Source of the DNA: Cristatella mucedo | Lineage: Eukaryota > Bryozoa > Phylactolaemata > Cristatellidae | NCBI GenBank assembly: GCA_009760855.2 | Contig: WPIO01000064.1 | Span: 1,042,001 to 1,106,000 of the forward strand | Length of the DNA: 64,000 bases | Reading direction: 5' to 3' | In this document: piece by piece, positions 15,815 to 27,444 of the stretch | How positions within the stretch are numbered: the first letter of the stretch is position 1 | How the letters are laid out: each line of letters starts with the position of its first letter | Program-made: the position numbers and the translations under genes | Notes under the pieces: model-generated | What the model was told of the DNA's origin: nothing | The model's input: only the letters and a program-made list of their open reading frames with translations | Database searches by the model: none

Positions 15815-17270
15815 TGAGCAGCGTCGGACGTGCTGAAGCCGAGCTCTTGACGGCCGTCGGTGACGAAGATGGAGACACGGCAGCTGCAACGAAGACAGCT
15901 GCTGCTGCGACAGCGAAGGCGCTCGAAAACCTGTGCAATTAATAATATTGATAAATAATAAATTAATAAATATGAATTGATTAAAAATTAATTAACAATT
16001 AATAAATAATCTGCATTAGCCTCCACAGAGAGACGCGTGATGTCGAACATTGTACCTTGCAGCAGCGGGTTGGCATACATTTCTTAGCTCTCGCGCCCGA
16101 GCAGGGCCTAATTTACGGAGGGGCGGGGCGAAACCTCGGCCCGCCATATTGGGAACATGACGACTGGCGAAATATCATTCGCGGTTCCTTAATTGCAGCG
16201 ACAACTCGAGACCGGCGGTGTGACATGGTCTGCGCCTAGGCGGCGCAAAGGGGAAGCGAAACAATCGGCTTTGAACCAGGCGGGCGGGCAGTGCACTTTC
16301 GCCCTGGGATTCAAGTCGGACACTTGGGCCAAGCTGGGCCAAGCTCTGGGGCGCTGACAGAGAGTTGCTGCTCGCTAAGATCAGGTTCCGGTTACCAGTT
16401 ATGCCCAGCGATCCGTGGCTGCCGAACTGACTCCTATACGTTACGGACACGTATGCATTGCACAAATGCACCGACGTAGTCTCCATTGCTTCGCGCTCCG
16501 TTGCCGTCGGTATGTCTGCGTGGCTGCGATGCCGCACCCACATGTCGCCAGCCACTGAACGAGGCTCGGGCGGCGTCGTCGGGATTTGCCGCGGCACGTC
16601 TTTCAGAACTGGCGCGCCGTTGCCAGCTCTGTGCATATGAACAGAAAATCGCAGAAGCCGCACCACGTCGCGTTTGTACCGTTCCCCTAAAACGAGATGC
16701 GACGGGTTGCTCGATTTGCCTCAACATGCGAGAGCCCACTTTCAAAGCGTTGACACGCCCGCGCGGGCACGTCAAGGCGGTTGTCAGAGCACGGGGCTAT
16801 TGGCAGTTTCCGGGCAAGATTCTGAGGCAAGCGGATGTCTCGCAATTTTTTTTTTTAGGCATTAAAAGCCAAATTTGAGAGATAGTCGGTGAGTCTTGGC
16901 TCGTGCGATCGCGCCGGGCAGCTTCACATTGGGTATCGCTGCAAATTGAATGCTACGGCCGGTGCTTTAATCGAATACCTCTCTTCTTCGGACATTGAGT
17001 ATACTGGTCTGCATTAGCGCTGTAGACTTGTCATTGTCATTCCAACGTAACAGCTGACGCGTTCGTCATCGCCAACGCGCTCTTTCTACCGAAGGCGTGG
17101 TTGCCCACGCATCGAGGAACCGTCTGCGAATCACTAGCCTTCCGCAATTCGTGGCGCCTGCCTTACAAGAACGCATCTGCAAGGACACGGCTGCGCTGCG
17201 TGCGCTGTGCTTGTAGGCTAAACTATATAGTGCTGAAGCCGCTACAGTCCGTTCGAAGCAGCATTAAGAG
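15815..17270. other. GC-richer region without recognised gene
   Basis: Between the LINE-B tail and the CT repeat. The stretch 16030-17240 is GC- and CpG-richer than its surroundings, and several overlapping open frames (for example 16175-16878) exist on both strands. None has a motif I recognise or a clear exon structure. A CpG-rich promoter region or an old repeat are both possible. Confidence 0.35.
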
Positions 17271-17277
17271 GATCTCC

Positions 17278-17815
<538 letters not shown>

Positions 17816-17889
17816 AACCTTTTCTAGTGCCACTCTTATTCTCATGGAAATAAGCCATCACAGAAAGTGCAGTGTCAGACAATCGAGCC

Positions 17890-18245
17890 CTGCAGCCATA
17901 CTTCTCACCAGCTGCAGCTATCTAGAGGCTCATTTTCGGTAGCCCAGCCAAACATTAATTACAATAATCTAGCCGAGACGGAACCAAGAAGCTAGTTAAA
18001 TTTGATATGTGCCACAGTAAAAGACTGTTTCTAATCTTAGATAAGGATCGGACGTGATGGTTAGCTGTGGAAGCACTCTTCTCAACAAAGCTTTCGAAAT
18101 TAAAGCAGCTGCCGAAGACGGCATTTAAATTCCGAGCGAAGGTCGCACGCATTGGCGATTAGAAGAGCAAAACCTCCTAGTCAAGCCATGCGCTTGTGGT
18201 GTCCTATGAAAAGAGAGGTTCGGTTTTATCGTTGTTTAGTTAAAG
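17890..18245 (-). mobile_element. LINE-B internal fragment
   Basis: Reverse complement matches LINE-B from the ELLLIGHPK region through ARNL.AVFGSCFNFESFVEKSAS and HVRSLSKIR to SRLDYCN. Truncated at both ends, with in-frame stops. Confidence 0.75.
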
Positions 18246-19005
18246 GACATTTGCAGCAGTGCTTGTAAAGGGCCCGCAATTCAGCGGGTAGTCTGAGTAG
18301 CCATAGCTACGGCTACTCGATCTGTCAGCCCATACAGGGCTGTGCGGGTTAGCTGTGAATGGCTGCAATAGACCGAGGAAGCTAGCTAAAAGAACTTGCC
18401 GGAGCAGGCACCAGTTCCTGCTGCACGCCAAGCTGCTGGAAACGCTAGGTCTTCCTCCGGATCCAAATCGTGACTGATCTATTTTGAGCGCCTGGCACTT
18501 TTGCTTCCGTCTCCAGCCTCGTTTGCTACTAAACCGTGAGCGGTCGCCGATGAGTGCATTGCACCTGAATTTTATTCGCCACGATCGTTAACTGGCCGCT
18601 TCAATTTTAGGCGAAGACGCCGACCGTCACGCAGTGAACATGACGGGATAAAGAAACGACAGTCTCGTCAAAATCCCAAAAATCGTAATGGCAAACGGAT
18701 GTGATTAAGCAGCTTTGAATCTGTCCCGTTAGTTTTCTGGTCTTTTAAGACGTCGCAATGTTGAAGCGAAAGATTAACCTAATGTTAGTACAACCACGGG
18801 ACCAGATAAACTTGGCCGTTGGACCTAATCAAAATCGGTCGGCCAGGCCGCCAGTTGACAGGGCCGGAGCGCCCGTTCGGCCCATTAATACACGTCACAA
18901 CTGGCAAGGTCGAATTTCCGTCTTTCTTGGCCGGAAATTACATTGTCGTCGGTACGTTAATGTCTGAAAACTGCCCGCGGTCACATTAGTGAGTATGCTT
19001 AGGAG
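18246..19005. other. no recognisable gene
   Basis: Holds an open frame at 18758-18967 with no known motif. Nothing else is supported. Confidence 0.35.
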
Positions 19006-19009
19006 GACA

Positions 19010-19135
19010 TGACATGGCATTTAAAAATAAGCTTACAACGCACCTGTATATAACCGCATTTTGGTGGAGCTTTGTGATTAGTCCTTCGTGTGCATCCACC
19101 TGCTTACACCATGCCTGCCGCATGCGGGTTCTATC
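19010..19135 (+). mobile_element. short LINE-A 3' remnant
   Basis: Carries the FK..L.THL..TAF segment and the start of the LINE-A UTR (gtgattagtccttcgtgtgc). It points into the minus-strand LINE-A copy that begins at 19140, so the two are tail to tail. Confidence 0.6.
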
Positions 19136-19137
19136 AG

Positions 19138-19700
19138 CAATAATAATAATAATGCACTGGATAAAGCGTCCTCAGAGAACTCAATCTCTTTCTAGGCGCT
19201 TTACATCTGCTACAAAGGAAAACACAATTGAATGGTGAGTAATATCATGCTTGATAAACAACATGAATAACATGGTTAGGGGTGACATGCTCAAGGTCAG
19301 CATGCAAATGTAGTTAGTGGCAGCATGTACAGTGTCAGCACGCATAAGCACATGAAGGACGAATCACAGGGACCCACTAAATGCTGTCCTAAATAGGTGT
19401 GTTTTTAAGTTCCTTTTAAATGTGGTCTAGTCAGGAGATGTTCTGACTCAAGTCGAGACGGAGTTCCAGGCTTTGGGAGCATACGAACTAAATGCGCCAA
19501 AGGATTTGAGGTTTGTACGAGGTAGTGGTAAACTGTTGGATTCCGAAAAGCGGGTAATACGATGCTTGGCCCGGTGGGGGAGTATATCTGAGAGATAGGC
19601 TGCAGCCAAAGAATGAAGTGACCTAAAAGTGAGCGACAAAACCTTGAAGTCAATCCGCTGCTGGACTGGTAGCCAGTGCAGGTCGGCGAGAACGAGAAAC
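19138..19700 (-). mobile_element. LINE-A 3' fragment joined to LINE-B
   Basis: An (AAT)n tail at 19138-19153, the conserved tctctttctaggcgctttaca block, the UTR and the C-terminal coding segment up to LADLHWLPV. It is truncated exactly where LINE-B sequence starts, so one open frame (19448-19804) fuses LINE-B and LINE-A residues. A 5'-truncated LINE-A inserted in the LINE-B 3' UTR explains this. Confidence 0.8.
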
Positions 19701-20314
19701 GCAGGAGAGTTTTGTGTAGCCCACTCACAGCCTAAGCGGCTTTCGGTACGCATTCGGTAGCAAACCGACTTCATGTCACGCAGCAAAGAGAAAGTAGGAA
19801 GCATAGCAGAGTCAGGAGAGCAGTTGAGGTAGTGAGTGGCACGGAAGTAGCAGCTCAGGACCGCTAGAAAGGATGAGCCATAGTCGGCAGCAGGAGAGTA
19901 GTTGTCGTTGCCTCATAATCGTGGAAGCGAGTTCTACAGTCTAGGACCTACTGAGCTAAAGCATCTGTCGCCAACTGTCTTTAAGCGGACAAATGAAACA
20001 GGTAATTTATTGTACATACAGGACCTGAGGGCACGAGGAGGCTGAAATTAGTTCAGCTAGGTATGGAGGAGCTAAGCCGTAGCAGGCCTTGCGGGTCAGC
20101 ACATGAACTTTGCTCTGTATCCGTTGATCAACCGGCAGCCATCCTAGCTCTTTTACAAAGGACGCACGTAGTCAAAACTCTGGGACTATAAAATTAGCCT
20201 TGCAGCCATATTCATAGCCGTTTGTAGTGCTCTAGTTGCTTTTTTGTAGCCCAGCCAAAAGAAAATTAAAATAATCAAGGTGAAACAGAACTGAGGAGAT
20301 AGTTAAATTTTGTG

Positions 20315-20319
20315 CAAGC
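20315..20319. other. target-site duplication, left
   Basis: CAAGC immediately before the 5' LTR, identical to 25019-25023 after the 3' LTR. The uninterrupted LINE-B sequence elsewhere (acaagccactg at 15113 on the complementary strand) confirms a single CAAGC in the empty site. Confidence 0.9.
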
Positions 20320-20807
20320 TGTAGTTCGCATGTACGTTTGTATGTATTTATTGTATGCCGGCTCCTGACTTGTGACCGTAAGGTCAAGGGAGCGTGTAGT
20401 TCGCATGTATGTATCGTATGCAGGCTCCTCTGATAAGCTACTGGTGAGCTGTTAGAAGCACCACCGAGAGGGGCCGGTGCACAGCTGGGGTCCGCCTGTG
20501 ATGTGGTATGGACAGAGGCCAGTAACCAGCTGGTGGCCAGATGGTGGATTCACGATCAGGGTCGGCCAGTGCACTGCTGTGATCCGCCTTTGATGTGGCA
20601 TGGACCAGCTGGTGGCCAGATGGTGGATTCACCATCAGGGTTGGCCGGTGCACAGTTGTGGTCGATGAGTCATCGGAGTCGACCAGGGGAGGGCAATCGT
20701 GTGAGGGCAGGGGCTGAGAGAAGCCGTGTGCTCTGGGGCTCCGTGTGCTGGGAATAAACTGTCGGTGTTAGGCATCGGCTGGCTCTCTACTGTGCAACCA
20801 AACTACA
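20320..20807 (+). repeat. 5' LTR
   Basis: 488 bases. Starts with TGTAGTTCG and ends with AACTACA. It contains two tandem duplications: a ~75-base unit at the start (TGTAGTTCGCATGTA repeats at 20320 and about 20395), and a ~80-base unit around the repeated ccagctggtggccagatggt. AATAAA at about 20754 is a likely poly(A) signal. Confidence 0.95.
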
Positions 20808-20848
20808 AGCTATTTCTCGGCGGGAGCGACTGTGTGGTCCGTATAACG

Positions 20849-21580
20849 ATGAGTCTGAAAGTACAACTAATGGAAGGAAAAATTTCGCAATTCGACGGCA
20901 GCGGAGACTTCGCTGAATGGCTAAATCGGTTCGAAAGATTGGCCAAGATGCAAGGGGTTGATGAATTGCATAATTTCCTGCCGCTATTCCTTACACGTGT
21001 GGCATACGCCGTATACGATGGCGTCCCCGAGGCGGCTAAGGAAGACTACGCCACGGTAAGAAAAGCGCTGCTGGCAGCAGTCTTGCCGAATCGCTTCGAT
21101 GCCTACGAGGAATTCGCCTCGCGTCGCCTTGCTGAAGGTGAAAATGTGGATGGCTTTTGGGCGGACTTGAATCGGTTGGCTAGGCTGGTGGCCGGTGATT
21201 TTGTCAAATGCGCCTTTGTTGCTGGGCTGCCGAAGGCCGCAAAGAGGCACCTCCAAGCCTCATGCAACCTCGCGGAAATGCCTGCGGATGTTCTTGTCGA
21301 GAAGGCTCGGGTCATAGTGAAGGCAAGCGTCAGCATTCCGAAGGCGGCAGAAAGTTGCTTCGCATCCGGTTCTCGTTCGGGATGGCCTCCCCAGGCACCG
21401 AATAACAGAGATGTTGTGTGTTTCCTATGCAAGGCGATCGGGCACTTACGCCGTGATTGTCCTTCTAAAGCGGCGCGCCGTGGTCGCGGGAGGCACTGTT
21501 ACGTCTGTGGGAGCATTCAACATCTCGCTGCTAACTGCTCGGATCGGGCGGTCGTACCAAACTGGCCAAAAAACGAGTAG
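20849..21580 (+). CDS. Gag-like protein of the LTR element
   Basis: A 243-residue open frame starting with MSLKVQLMEG. The N-terminal half resembles capsid-type gag (FDGSGDFAEWLNRFERLAK, typical of Ty3/gypsy gag). The C-terminus has two CCHC zinc knuckles, CFLCKAIGHLRRDC and CYVCGSIQHLAANC, for genomic RNA binding. The start is chosen as the first Met after the LTR; an upstream in-frame Met at 20726 lies inside the LTR. The frame is intact and ends in a region of overlap with pol, which is in the +1 frame, so pol is likely made by frameshifting or separate initiation. Confidence 0.85.
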   Translation: MSLKVQLMEGKISQFDGSGDFAEWLNRFERLAKMQGVDELHNFLPLFLTRVAYAVYDGVPEAAKEDYATVRKALLAAVLPNRFDAYEEFASRRLAEGENVDGFWADLNRLARLVAGDFVKCAFVAGLPKAAKRHLQASCNLAEMPADVLVEKARVIVKASVSIPKAAESCFASGSRSGWPPQAPNNRDVVCFLCKAIGHLRRDCPSKAARRGRGRHCYVCGSIQHLAANCSDRAVVPNWPKNE

Positions 21581-24452
21581 GGGAGAGCACGCATTACTGC
21601 GCCGGTGCTTCCCCTCCGTTATGGTGCGCCTTCCTTCGGTACGTGTCCTCATCGAAAACTCCGAGGCGTCTGCGCTCGTGGATACTGGGTGCTCGAGGTC
21701 CATCATTTCGGCGACGCTTGCGGACCCTGCGAGGGTGAGGCGAGCGTGCGAGGAAGTCGTAATGATGAATGGAGCCACGGCTGTCTGCAAGTCCACGTGC
21801 GTCGCTACGGTAGCCCTCTGCGGACGAACCATAGTGCTGGACTGCCTTGTGTCAGATGTTCTTCCTGGTTTCGGGTTACTACTCGGTATGGATGCCATTG
21901 AACTCCTTGGCGGCGTGATTATCGGTCCTTCCGCTGGTCATGTTGAGTTCATGTGCCAAAGGAGAGTTCCAGAGCCAGCACACCGTTCCGAGGCAGCAGT
22001 AGTGGCGTCTCCTAGTGTCAAACGTGCTGTAGCATCGTCGGCCGCTGACGTACTGATTGAGGACAAGGACTTTAAGGCAGTTTTCCATCGGGGGCGCTGG
22101 TCAGTCAAGTGGGAGTGGACGAATCGTTGTGTCGTCCCCCAATTGACGAACCATGTCGCTTCATATCATGTGGGAGAGGAAATTCGTGCCGACTACGAAA
22201 AGGAGGTGGAAGAGTGGATCAAGGAAGGCTGGTTGCAGCCGTTCGCTGGTCATTGTGGTGGCCTATCCCTCTAATGGCCGTCGTACAGGCAAGTAAAGGC
22301 AAAGTGAGGCCCGTGATGGACTACCGAGAACTTAATCAGTTTGTATCGAGTCACACGGCTGGTGGCGATGTGTGTAGCACTAAGCTCAGAGCGTGGCGAC
22401 GGCTGGGCGAGAGCGTGAGCATAATTGACCTGCGAAAAGCATACTTGCAGGTGCATGTTGATCCCGCTCTCTGGCAATATCAGGTCGTGGAGTACAAAGG
22501 CCGTCGGTACTGCCTCACACGACTAGGTTTCGGACTTAATGTCGCCCCGAAAATAATGACCGCGATTCTGACAAAGGTCTTGTCCATGGATGAGCGAGTT
22601 CGTGCTGGTACCGATTTGTTTGTTGACGATATTGTTGTCAATAACAGCGTTGTCTCGAATGGTGATGTAATCGACTTGCTACGAACATTTGGTTTGGAGG
22701 CTAAGCCGCCAGAAAGCCTCGCTGGCGGAAGGGTCCTTGGCCTTCGAGTATGCAGGCCAAACAAAGGTGAGGAGCTTCGTTGGCGCCGCGATAACGTGGT
22801 GAGCGCATTGCCTAACGCCCCATCGCGACGCCAGTTGTTTTCGTGGTGCGGGCAGCTGATCGGGCATTTCCCAATCGCAGGCTGGCTTCGCCCGGCCTGC
22901 AGTTACCTAAAGCGAGCTGCTGGCGATGTCGGTTGGGACTCAGTCGTTGGTGAAAATGTCATAGCCATGGCGGGTGAGTTGATGCAGCGATTGCATGCCG
23001 ACGATCCAGTTTCAGGCATTTGGAATGTGCCGAATCTGGATAGTGGCATCCTCTGGTGTGATGCCAGCAGCCTTGCTATCGGCACATGTCTGGATATAGG
23101 AGGAAGAATCGTCGAGGATGCCTCCTGGCTGCGAAAAGCGGACGACGTAGCCCACATCAATCTTGCGGAGCTGGAGGCTATCATCAAGGGCCTCAATCTG
23201 GCCATTGCTTGGTCATTACGGCAGGTAGAGATTCGGACAGATTCAGCAACTGTTCACGGATGGCTACAGTCACTGCTGGTTGGAGATAAGCCTGTACGAG
23301 CCCACGGCATGGGAGAGGCGCTTATCAAACGCAGGCTAGCACTGATAGCCGACACGGTGTCAGAGTGTGGACTGAAGGCTTCCGTAGTCCTAGTGCGATC
23401 ATCCAACAATAAAGCCGACCAGCTGACCCGCGTCTCTCAGAAATGGACGAGGGCGAATGTAAGCTGTCTCGCTGTTCCAGAGCAGGCGTCTTCGCCGGCG
23501 GTCGGCGTCGTCGACCTAAAGAGTTTCCACAGCCTTCACCACTTTGGAGTTGACAGGACACTGTACCTTGCCAGAATGTGCCACCCGAAAGCTACTATCC
23601 GGCGGAAGGACGTCGAAGCCGTCGTGAAGGCTTGCCCTCGTTGCAAGTCGATCGATCCTGCACCAGTCGCATGGAGTGCAGGCGTGCTGGATGTAAGCGA
23701 GAATTGGCAGCGCCTGGCCTGCGACGTAACGCATTTCAAGGGCCAAAAATATCTGACCGTGGTAGATTGCGGACCAAGCCGTTTCGCTATTTGGAGGCGA
23801 ATACCCGACGAGGGAGAAAACACATTGGTGCAAAATCTGGAAGAAATTTTTAGGGAGCGTGGCCCTCCGCAGCAGCTGCTCATGGACAACGGTGCGAGCT
23901 TTCGCTCAACAGCTCTTCGCAGTCTTTGCGACCGCTGGGGCGTGGAGCCCATATACCGTTGCGCCTATAAACCCTCCGGCAACGGCATCGTTGAGCGAAA
24001 ACCACAGGACCATCAAGGGAATGGCGGCTCGCACGGGCAAGAACGTCCTGATGATGGTGTATTGGTACAACATCTCGCCAACAGCCGGGTTGCACGAGGA
24101 ATCAGTGCCCTGCAGAAGGCTGTTCTCCTATGAGTGGAAAAGCCCCCTCTTCAGAGCACAGACAGATCAGGGCCCGAGGACTACTCAATATGCTGTCGGC
24201 CAGCGAGTCTTTGCGAAGCCTGCCGGCGCTCGTTGTACGACCGAGTGGCCCGAGGGCACGGTAACAAGTGAGGGGCAGGGCGTGGGAATCGAGATCGACG
24301 GTGTGCGTCGCCACGTGTCCGACTTGCGCCTCGTACCAGGGCAGCAAGAGGCGCCCCCTGCACCTGAAGGAGACAGAGCTGAACCAGTACAGCGGCCCAG
24401 GCGCTTTGTGGCACTTCCCCGCCGGTACGACGATTATGTCCTGACCGGATAG
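21411..24452 (+). pseudogene. Pol of the LTR element, broken by two frame changes
   Basis: Domains in order: aspartic protease (LVDTGCSRS near 21675), RT (DLRKAYLQVHV near 22430, FVDD near 22618), RNase H (WCDASS near 23053, TDSATVHGW near 23240), integrase with an HHCC zinc site (FHSLHHFG near 23524, CPRC near 23633), D,D,E catalytic residues (ACDVTHF, MDNGASF, NGIVER) and a C-terminal GPY/F-like segment to 24452. The frame is open from 21411 to a stop at 22274. It continues in another frame to 24133, and returns to the first frame for the end (from about 23998). The two shifts are opposite in sign. They may be real mutations or sequencing errors. Confidence 0.85.
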
Positions 24453-24530
24453 ACTTGCTCATTGCTGCTCTGTACCTTGCAGCTACATGTGTTGGTGCTG
24501 CAAACTTGTGACCTTAAGGTCAAGGGTGCG

Positions 24531-25018
24531 TGTAGTTCGTATGTACGTTTGTATGTATGTATTGTATGCCGGCTCCTGACTTGTGACCGTAAGGTCAAGG
24601 GAGCTTGTAGTTCGCATGTATGTATCATATGCAGGCTCCTCTGATAAGCTACTGGTGAGCTGTTAGAAGCACCACCGAGAGGGGCCGGTGCACAGCTGGG
24701 GTCCGCCTGTGATGTGGTATGGACAGAGGCCAGTAACCAGCTGGTGGCCAGATGGTGGATTCACCATCAGGGTCGGCCAGTGCACTGCTGTGATCCGCCT
24801 TTGATGTGGCATGGACCAGCTGGTGGCCAGATGGTGGATTCACCATCAGGGTTGGCCGGTGCACAGTTGTGGTCGATGAGTCGTCGGAGTCGACCAGGGG
24901 AGGGCAGTCGTGTGAGGGCAGGGGCTGAGGGAAGCCGTGCGCTCTGGGGCTCCGTGTGCTGGGAATAAACTGTCGGTGTTAGGCATCGGCTGGCTCTCTA
25001 CTGTGCAACCAAACTACA
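24531..25018 (+). repeat. 3' LTR
   Basis: 488 bases, differing from the 5' LTR at nine positions by my count. It is preceded by aaggtcaagggtgcg, a weak purine-rich stretch that may be the polypurine tract; the same sequence is duplicated inside the LTR. Confidence 0.95.
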
Positions 25019-25023
25019 CAAGC
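25019..25023. other. target-site duplication, right
   Basis: CAAGC directly after the 3' LTR, matching 20315-20319. Confidence 0.9.
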
Positions 25024-27444
25024 CACCGTTGAAGACAGCTATTTAGCTTAGATAGGGGTCGGGCGTAATGGCTGGCTGTAGAAGCAGCCTTCTGAATGAT
25101 GCTTTTAAAATTTAAGCAGCTGTCGAATTACGCCTAAATTTCTGACACGTGGTGATGGTCGCGCAACAGCATCAACTGTTAGAATAGCAAAGCTCTCTAA
25201 CTCGTTTAAGTCAGCTTATCATAGACACTCTCTTATAAAGCCCTTTGGGCCTTTATTGATTATCAACGATCCCCATCTGATGCACGGGTGAAGGATGGAG
25301 GGAGAGGGCAGATTTCGACAGTGGCTATGCATTTACCACTGGAATCCAAATTGTAGGACTTCTTGCTGAGAGTCGATCATCTTTAACGGTAAGAGGCTCC
25401 TGAAGGCTTTCTGGTAGCTACAGTCTGCCTAGCCAGTGTAGGTAGCCCTGCCATGCTTGCCTGCAGCATTCCACTGAGCTGCCATTGAACAGGCAAAAGA
25501 GTTGTTCTTATTGTTCGGCTTCCCCGTGTGGATTCTTATATCATTGGACGTTGACAGATTGCCCTCAGTTAATAAAATTCAAGTTTGTGTTCACGGACTT
25601 ATTTTTCAGAGCCTGATGACATACAAACTCATCAGCAGGCTGTCACACTTACGATCTCGGTGCAGATATGAGAAGCAGTTCAGCTTGATCGTCGATTAGT
25701 TTCAAGACATTTTCCGACATCCAGGATCAAATTTCGGCAAGGCAAGCATTCAGTTTATCAACTGCTGCAGCTAATTCCGATGGTTTGAATGACAAATGCA
25801 GCTTAGTAGCGTCAGTTTTAATTGTATGTCATATTCCGCGGGCCTTAATCACTTTCCCAGAGGTTGACTATTAGTGGAGAACAGCAAGTGATCGAGGACA
25901 AACTCTTGAGGGACTCCACAGGTGACCAGTTTCGTGAGTGAGACCTGACCCCCACACGAAACGGATTGAACATGATCAGACTAGTACGATTTAAATCTTG
26001 CTAGTGCCTCGTCTGCTAGACCGATCGTTGTTCTCAATCTTTCAAGTAGGATATAGCGATCAATGGCATCGAAGCCAGCTGATAGATCTAGCAGAGCTCG
26101 GCAGCGACACTCCCCTCATCGTTGCCTCGTAGAATGCCATTGTTAACACGGATGGGAGAAGTTCAGTGGAGTGCTGCCTCTTAAACCCCGAAATTTTTCT
26201 GACATTTCATTTTTTTGATACGTTCTACCAGCTGCTTAGCGACCATTCGTTCAAGAATCTTTGACAGAAAAGGAAGAAGGGAAACTGGGCGATAGTTTGC
26301 ATGGACCTCTGTGTCTAATTTAGGCTTTTTAAGTACGGGGTCTAACGATTGCCGATTTGAAGGACTTGGGTACGACCTTTTTTGCAAAAGAAGCATTAAA
26401 AGTTTTGGTTATGGCAGGACCAAGTTGGTCTGCCACAGGTATAGGGTTTCAGGAGACGAGCTCTTTTTACTTGACCATATTAAGGTAGCCACATCGCTTG
26501 CGGAAACCAAGGAAAATCTTTCAAGAAGCGTCACATGTAGTGATTCCGCGATTGCTTTACTCGGAGGGGGCTTTACGAAGGTACGGATGTGCAGTTATTT
26601 AGTAAAAAAGAAGAAGGAGGAGAAGGAGGAGAAGAAGAAGGAAGAGAAGAACGTTTTGGCTGAGCCTTTAATATCTGGGGAGTCAGACCTCTCAGCATCG
26701 GCCAGTAAATTCTTTACTTTCTTATAAATCTTTTTTGGGTCTGACAAGCAGGAATTAAGTTTTCGAGTGGAAAAATAAGCCCTGGCTTTTTTAATCTTAC
26801 GGGCGTAAACTCAAAGGCATTCTTTGAAATTGGCTAGATCTGCATCAGACCCGATTTATTAAAGCAATGTTCAAGCCTGCGCTTAAAAATGTGCATCTTT
26901 TGAAGTTTTTTTTAATTTGAAAGGAGTCTCCGTGACTCTGTACATGGATAGAATGGACGGGAGCATGCTTGTCAAGAGCACTCCTAAGTGTCATGTTTAC
27001 TGCATCAGTGAGGGTATCGAGACTGCCGGTCGAGTCTGGGTGCAGATCGATATGCCCTGCATCACAAACATATTTCAAAAATGCATCCATGTCAATGCTC
27101 AAGTTACTTCGCTGGAAAAGTTCGACATTACCCTTTACGTATAAGGGAGCAGGAACAGCTAACGAGACCGAGCAATGATACGAAAAGGTCAGTGGCCACA
27201 CTTTAAGGTCAGTGGGGCAGACATCCTTAATGATAACGAGATCGAGGATATAGCCACCAACGTTAGTGGTATGATTAACGCGTTGGACCAAACCAAAATT
27301 ATCTAGACAGTCAAGAAATGAGCGTAATTTGCTATTGATAGGGTTTTCAACGTAAATATTGAAGTTTCAAGCAATCAGTAACGGCCTGTCAGCTAGCTAG
27401 TCAGCTAGCTAAACCAGACAGAGTGTGGATGATAATCAGTATCC

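Larger units (their letters stand above)
20320..25018 (+). mobile_element. Ty3/gypsy-like LTR retrotransposon, full length
   Basis: A 4699-base element with two 488-base LTRs (ends TGTAGTT/AACTACA), perfect 5-base TSD CAAGC, gag with two CCHC knuckles, and pol in the order protease, RT, RNase H, integrase. I count nine substitutions between the LTRs, about 1.8%, so the insertion is fairly recent. The RT motif FVDD and the LGFGLNVAPKIM context differ from textbook gypsy (PFGL..AP.TFQ); the clade is therefore left open and a BEL/Pao placement is not excluded. Two single-base indels interrupt pol. It is nested inside a minus-strand LINE-B. Confidence 0.93.
19701..27390 (-). mobile_element. LINE-B long copy with part of the endonuclease, split by an LTR element
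   Basis: Two minus-strand pieces, 25019-27390 and 19701-20319, form one LINE-B once the LTR retrotransposon (20320-25018) is removed; the sequence reads continuously across the CAAGC insertion site. The 5' part keeps endonuclease C-terminal sequence (NFNIYVEN near 27355 in place of GDFNIHV; YILDLVIIKD near 27245). It then shows the linker, [15 protein letters not shown] near 26285 and degraded RT motifs. The C-terminal segment lies at 19701-20300. A purine-rich expansion lies at 26608-26655. Stops and frameshifts make it inactive. It is the most complete LINE-B copy here. Confidence 0.8.

Noticed and set aside
16175-16878. Overlapping 113-163 codon frames on both strands
   Set aside because: GC-rich sequence gives long frames by chance on both strands; no motif, no consistent exon structure.
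21446-21898. 150-codon minus-strand frame over gag/pol
   Set aside because: Shadow of the LTR element's pol on the opposite strand.
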